DNA from: Paramyrothecium sp. XJ0827
Lineage: Eukaryota; Ascomycota; Sordariomycetes; Hypocreales; Stachybotryaceae
Assembly (NCBI GenBank): GCA_020881915.1
Contig: JAJFPB010000001.1
Span: 3,286,001 to 3,350,000, forward strand
Length of the DNA stretch: 64,000 nt
Direction of reading: 5' to 3'
In this document: positions 60,011 through 64,000 of the stretch, piece after piece
Numbering within the stretch: position 1 is the first letter of the stretch
How the letters are laid out: every line of letters begins with the position of its first letter
Position numbers and translations under genes: made by a program
The notes under the pieces: model-generated
Seen by the model: the letters and a program-made list of their open reading frames with translations, nothing else
Databases searched by the model: none
What the model was told of the DNA's origin: nothing

Positions 60011-61312
60011 CTAACGCGTTCCCGACAAAGCGACCTCATCCTGGTCCGTCTCATCAATCACCTCACCTCCCGTTACATCGTCTGAGAACGCTACCGTCTT
60101 CACCGAAGTGGATTTGCTAGGTTGCTCGAGCACATCCCCACTCCATGGCTTGCACTCCTTGACGTGCTCACCGCAACGGAGGCAAGTCCAACCTTCCCCT
60201 TCCTCCCGCTCCAGGCGTGTAGCGATGCAGACAAAACAATAAACGCACCCACAAGGTATCGCCTCGTAGGGATTAGTAACGTCTGTCTGAGCCGAGCCCA
60301 CAACACCACTGGATGCGGCAGCTGCTAGGATTTCGTTTTCCGTGGCCGTGGCAGTGTTTTGATCCTGATAGCAGATCGCACAAGTCCTTTCCGGGAGGAA
60401 GGCGTACTCGCCAGCAGCAGCACGGCCCCCCTCATTCTGGGAGCCCGTCTGCATGATTTCCTTGGTTTTGCGCCACGTCCTGCTAAGCCATCGACGCCAG
60501 CGGTTGATGCCGATCAGCGGAAGGACGAATAGTAGGAACTCGGTGAATGCGTGCCAGACAAGTTGTCGATTCAAGTATTCAAATGACACTTCGCGGCTGA
60601 CCTGACTGGTTGGTGGCGCCAGTCGCATCCGTAAAAGCCTATCCAGCAGCGTTCTGTATCTTCCGTGGAGAAGAAAGACTAGGAAAGATGCGCATGCGGC
60701 GACTGAGTGAGCGGTTGAGAGAGCTGATGTTAAACGCGACAGCCGCCGGACACGCGGGCTGGGCTGGCTGAAACCATCGTCGTGGTCGACAAGCCAGTCC
60801 TCCCACTTCGTCCAGCCATAGCCCCCGAAGACGGTGATCAACCCGTGCAGCGACTTCTGCCATTTTGAGGGCGGAACCAGCACGGGCCCTTCCTGTCTGG
60901 CATCCGTGTATTTCAGGTTTTGCAGCGCTGCACCGTAGGTGGCATCGTGGTCCCAGACGGTAAGTTTGAATAAGATAGCTCTCAAGCCAAGAGAAATCTC
61001 AGCGGACCAGTCATCCTTTAGGTGACCGCCCGCAAGGTACTTGAGCGCATCGCCAACCTGACCTTTGAGCAGCTCCAAGAGCTCCTCATCGAGAAGCTCC
61101 GCGTCGACCTGTCCTACGCGAAAGGCCGGCCTGGTGCCCTCACGCGAGGAAAGGGCGCGCCAGACTGGGGAGATTGTGTTGCTCAAGTGCAGAGGGAGAC
61201 GGCCTTGCAGCTGCTGTCGCTGGGCGGCGAGTATGGCAGCGGATTGTGCCTCGCGAGCCTGGCGACGCGCAGCCACGCGCTGCTGGGCCTCGATGAAGCT
61301 CGTGTCAGTCAT
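60011..61312 (-). CDS. pex2: PEX2, peroxisomal RING E3 ubiquitin ligase
   Basis: PEX2 works with PEX10 and PEX12 in the peroxisomal membrane to ubiquitinate the import receptor PEX5 for recycling. It is a single-exon gene of 433 residues. Residues about 45-285 are the Pex2/Pex12 N-terminal membrane domain (starts SPVWRALSSREG..., with LLKGQVGDALKYL and the hydrophobic stretches near 198-215 and 252-270). The RING begins at Cys311 (CAICYQDQ), continues with CGCVYCFVCIATRLE and ends WTCLRCGEHV. Between the first cysteine pair and the next is a loop of about 35 residues rich in Ala, Thr and Ser, longer than a standard RING loop. The C-terminus is acidic. The length is in the normal range and the start (MTDTSFIEAQQRVAARRQ) is the first ATG. 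Confidence 0.94.
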   Translation of the reverse strand: MTDTSFIEAQQRVAARRQAREAQSAAILAAQRQQLQGRLPLHLSNTISPVWRALSSREGTRPAFRVGQVDAELLDEELLELLKGQVGDALKYLAGGHLKDDWSAEISLGLRAILFKLTVWDHDATYGAALQNLKYTDARQEGPVLVPPSKWQKSLHGLITVFGGYGWTKWEDWLVDHDDGFSQPSPRVRRLSRLTSALSTAHSVAACASFLVFLLHGRYRTLLDRLLRMRLAPPTSQVSREVSFEYLNRQLVWHAFTEFLLFVLPLIGINRWRRWLSRTWRKTKEIMQTGSQNEGGRAAAGEYAFLPERTCAICYQDQNTATATENEILAAAASSGVVGSAQTDVTNPYEAIPCGCVYCFVCIATRLEREEGEGWTCLRCGEHVKECKPWSGDVLEQPSKSTSVKTVAFSDDVTGGEVIDETDQDEVALSGTR

Positions 61313-63532
61313 GTGGCATTCATTGGTGCGAAACAGAGTTCCAAGACAATCTCTAGGCAGAAGCCGGGCAAATAGAACCCTGTGTCGATGGTTATCCGAT
61401 GGTTCGTTCCGTTCAAGCGGGCCGGGTGACGTTGACTGGCCAAGCGGGAGCTAGATGGCTGAGCCGAGGTCCCCTGTGGGTAGCCGCGGCCTCGACAGGT
61501 ACCTCAGGCGAGCGGGTGGTGCAATTAAGGTACGGCCGTTGGACCGGAACATTATTGGCCCGGGGTTAGTCACGAGCTTGTGTAACATGGAGACGACCAA
61601 GTTTGCAAGGAGCGCAGCAACTATTCCTCTTTCGACTCTAGCATGCGGCCGTCATCCGTGACGGGCATCCACTGCTGTACAGTGGACAGCACGGTAGACC
61701 GGTTGCAGCTCCGAAGGATCCCCGGGGCCTTTGTTGATGCAGCCTCGCTCGTGTTTTTTTTTAACCGTGCATCCGCGAATGCGTGTACTGTACACAGGGT
61801 GTCGCTTCTGGAAGGTCTTGCCCAAGGCATGCGGCCGGGCACGGTGCTTCCCACTGTCTTGTTGTCCAATCTCTACTCTTCAGCATGGAAGCGTGAAAAC
61901 ATGAAAGCATGGGCCCCATTCCCAAAGGTCCACGTCATGTAAGGCATATCTGGTCGAAGGTTGTGTCACGTCAAGCTTACCAGGCCAGTGTCGTCTCACA
62001 CCCCGGCAGAGCTTACGTAGACTCAAGACTCACTGTACATCAGCCGGATGCCAGAGCACAACGTCGTCTTCTTGGAAGTCTTGTCTCTACATAGAACGAG
62101 TTTTTCCGACATCTCGGCAGCACCAAGTTTTGGTTCGGACGGTCGTCGGCCTGGGTGCGTGCCGATGGACTGCACAAACGGAGACCGTTAGGCAGAGACC
62201 GGCCTAGCGTCATATGCCCATGCCACCATGCCTGGGTCCTCTTTCGATGCAACCACAACCAGCGCGCCAAGTCACGCCAAAACGGATGTTGAACCAGGTT
62301 CTTTAACATGGGACGATTTTCCAGGAACTGGATAGCATCGCTTATTGTGTAGTCGGGCGACTGGAGCCCCACACCGACAGACTTCGGGCCTAGGTCTGGA
62401 CCAACCATCAGCCTCGAGCATTTGGTACTTCCGATTCCTTGCCCACATTGCCGTACTCTTTGGGCCAACCGCCAAGGCCTTGGGAAAGTAGCGTTGAAAG
62501 GCACGTCAAAGCCATGGGGCAAGATGTGGTTCCAGCACCTTAGATCCGGGTCCGCTGCTTCCCTGCACGTTTTCAACGGCAAGGATTAGGGGTCAAACAT
62601 CGTGGCTGTACTGTGACACGTTGAAGGGCTGATAATCTCTGAGATGCCGCAATGTAACGACGTTCTGATATGTCACACCCAGACCCGCAACCCCTACGAG
62701 ACTACTCTGGCTAAGGTAGACCCCCTCCTGTCACGGTTGCTATTTTCATCCTCCTATCCCCATTCCATGCTTGCTAGTGCCTTCTTCTCCTCGAATTGTC
62801 AGTGCGTGCTCGCCTGGTACCCCGTTGGCGAGGATTCGACCCCTGAAGGCACCCAGCCCTAGGCTTGAATGCAATATTGAGCGGGATGTACACATTGACC
62901 TAATTCAAGATTGCACGCTGGATGTGTCGAGTCGCAGGTGATGAGAATGCAGCCATCACCACCTTGAATCGTCCAGCAGAATGGCTGCAAAAAGGGGGAA
63001 ACACATGTGAAAAGGGAGAACATGACATGCAGACTCGATCATCCCGTCGTTGCAGGGCTGAAGGGCTGCACTCCACAGTCCGTTCCCTACCCGTTCCTCG
63101 ATATCCATAGAAAGCCTTGGGACCTAATGCCATTGGAGAAATGGCATGCGACCAGGAGGCACAGTCGTTGACTCCCTTGACGGCCATAGCCCTGCACAAA
63201 CACCCCTCCACATTTCCCTCCCCCGGGCATCCATGACCTGGTTTCCTGATACCAGGCGGCTCCGCGGTTGCCTCTACATGCTTGATGCCGATCTAGTTGC
63301 TCCGCGTAGAAGGACCGCTTGCCGGACGAGAAAGTTACTTAACACAAGTTGAATCCTGCTCACTTCTATAGCCACTAGCGCCACCCTCCCTATATCTGCT
63401 TGTGCTGGCCGAGCCATCTCGCCTATTTGAGAGTCTTTGGCATAGCCCGCCATTCATTCTACCGGACCTGAGTATCTCTGACCATCCAAGCACACAGTCT
63501 TTCTGCGTCACATCATCACTATCGTCCTCGCA
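61313..63532. other. Divergent region between PEX2 and the right-edge transcription factor
   Basis: About 2.2 kb. No gene, RNA or mobile element recognised. One or two AGGTACC motifs occur (near 61500). The final 200 bp before 63533 is pyrimidine-rich leader-like sequence. Confidence 0.55.
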
Positions 63533-64000
63533 ATGGCGCACTCGCGCAGCAACGATTCCAGTGACTTCGGTGGGGGCTCGCCTGCTGGAGATGCCCAACG
63601 TCGTGCTGGCTCGGCAAAGTCGAGGGCCACTGTCCGCGCATCTCTGGCCTGCGTTCCATGCCGCACGAAGCATCTCAAGTGTGACGGTGGCCTCCCGGCC
63701 TGCGTTCGTTGCCGCCTCGAGAACCGGTCATGCCACTATGCCAAGTCTCGCCGCGGCATAAGAGACCCCAAGAAGCGAGACATGATGCGAGACGAGGAGG
63801 ACGCCTCATCCTCGCCTTCTGCAACCACTGTATCAGAGCTGCAAAGAGTTAGCACTCCCTCTCCTGAATTCCAGGACTTCGGAATTCAGATACAAGTCAC
63901 GCAGCCGCTGCCGGGAGGCTGGTGCATCAAAAAGGACCCCCAACGTTCTGCCGCCTCCTCGACAACCTTTCTACTCGACCTCTACTACGCTTACTTCCAT
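63533..64000 (+). CDS. Zn(II)2Cys6 transcription factor, N-terminal part (cut by the right edge)
   Basis: The frame is open from the ATG at 63533 to the window end, giving 156 residues. The zinc cluster is Cys40-x2-Cys43-x6-Cys50-x6-Cys57-x2-Cys60-x6-Cys67 (LACVPCRTKHLKCDGGLPAC), the standard fungal binuclear cluster. It is followed by a basic linker (RRGIRDPKKRD) and a Ser/Glu-rich stretch. The last residues (TTFLLDLYYAYFH) look like the start of the fungal-specific regulatory domain. This type often regulates metabolic or secondary-metabolite genes. The target cannot be told without the remainder and its downstream neighbours. Confidence 0.93.
   Translation, partial: MAHSRSNDSSDFGGGSPAGDAQRRAGSAKSRATVRASLACVPCRTKHLKCDGGLPACVRCRLENRSCHYAKSRRGIRDPKKRDMMRDEEDASSSPSATTVSELQRVSTPSPEFQDFGIQIQVTQPLPGGWCIKKDPQRSAASSTTFLLDLYYAYFH

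Noticed and set aside
1..64000. tRNA, rRNA, CRISPR or complete transposon
   Set aside because: No cloverleaf with A and B boxes, no long terminal or inverted repeats and no transposase or reverse transcriptase signatures were noticed by eye; a tRNAscan-SE and repeat-library search would be decisive.

Overview
The window is 64 kb of nuclear DNA from a filamentous ascomycete, most likely a sordariomycete and plausibly Hypocreales. The evidence is short introns of about 50-220 nt with GT...CTRAC/CTRAT...YAG signals, a white-collar photoreceptor subunit, fungal Zn(II)2Cys6 regulators, and long pyrimidine-rich leaders. The exact species cannot be read from the sequence. No transposon, virus, rRNA, tRNA or CRISPR was recognised. 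All multi-exon gene models were built by hand: splice signals were read directly, and frame and protein continuity were checked across each junction.

Left third (1-28.9 kb) is gene-dense. It holds the 5' part of RAD50 (-), white collar-2 (+), a beta-flanking/DUF7721-like small protein (+), an amidase-signature hydrolase (-), a UPF0658 Golgi membrane protein (+), the GID ubiquitin-ligase subunit RMD5/GID2 (-), an STB6-like protein (+), mitochondrial TIM10 (-), a salicylaldehyde-type aldehyde dehydrogenase (-), an unrecognised 69-residue protein (-) and a WAR1/LEU3-like Zn2Cys6 regulator (+). These are housekeeping and regulatory genes on alternating strands, not a biosynthetic cluster or operon.

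The middle (28.9-45.6 kb) is gene-poor. A gap of about 8.9 kb without a convincing gene lies upstream of one unrecognised, probably nuclear protein of 531 residues (37855-39588), which has a basic patch and a tryptophan-rich domain. A second gap of about 6 kb follows. A huge upstream region plus a pyrimidine-rich leader is typical of fungal developmental regulators, so this gene is the most interesting unknown of the window.

The right part (45.6-64 kb) holds an EDEM/MNL1-type GH47 mannosidase-like ERAD protein (+), adenine phosphoribosyltransferase (-), a repeat-rich gap of about 5.9 kb with a possible spliced non-coding or small-ORF transcript, an unrecognised membrane protein with about ten transmembrane segments (-), the peroxisomal E3 ligase PEX2 (-) and the start of another Zn2Cys6 transcription factor running off the right edge (+).

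Functional threads are protein quality control and degradation (EDEM, GID2, PEX2), organelle biogenesis (TIM10, PEX2, UPF0658), transcriptional control including light sensing (WC-2, two Zn2Cys6 factors, STB6-like, the unknown nuclear protein), DNA repair (RAD50) and purine salvage (APRT). A short AGGTAAGG/AGGTACC-type motif family recurs between genes and was not noticed inside the coding exons.
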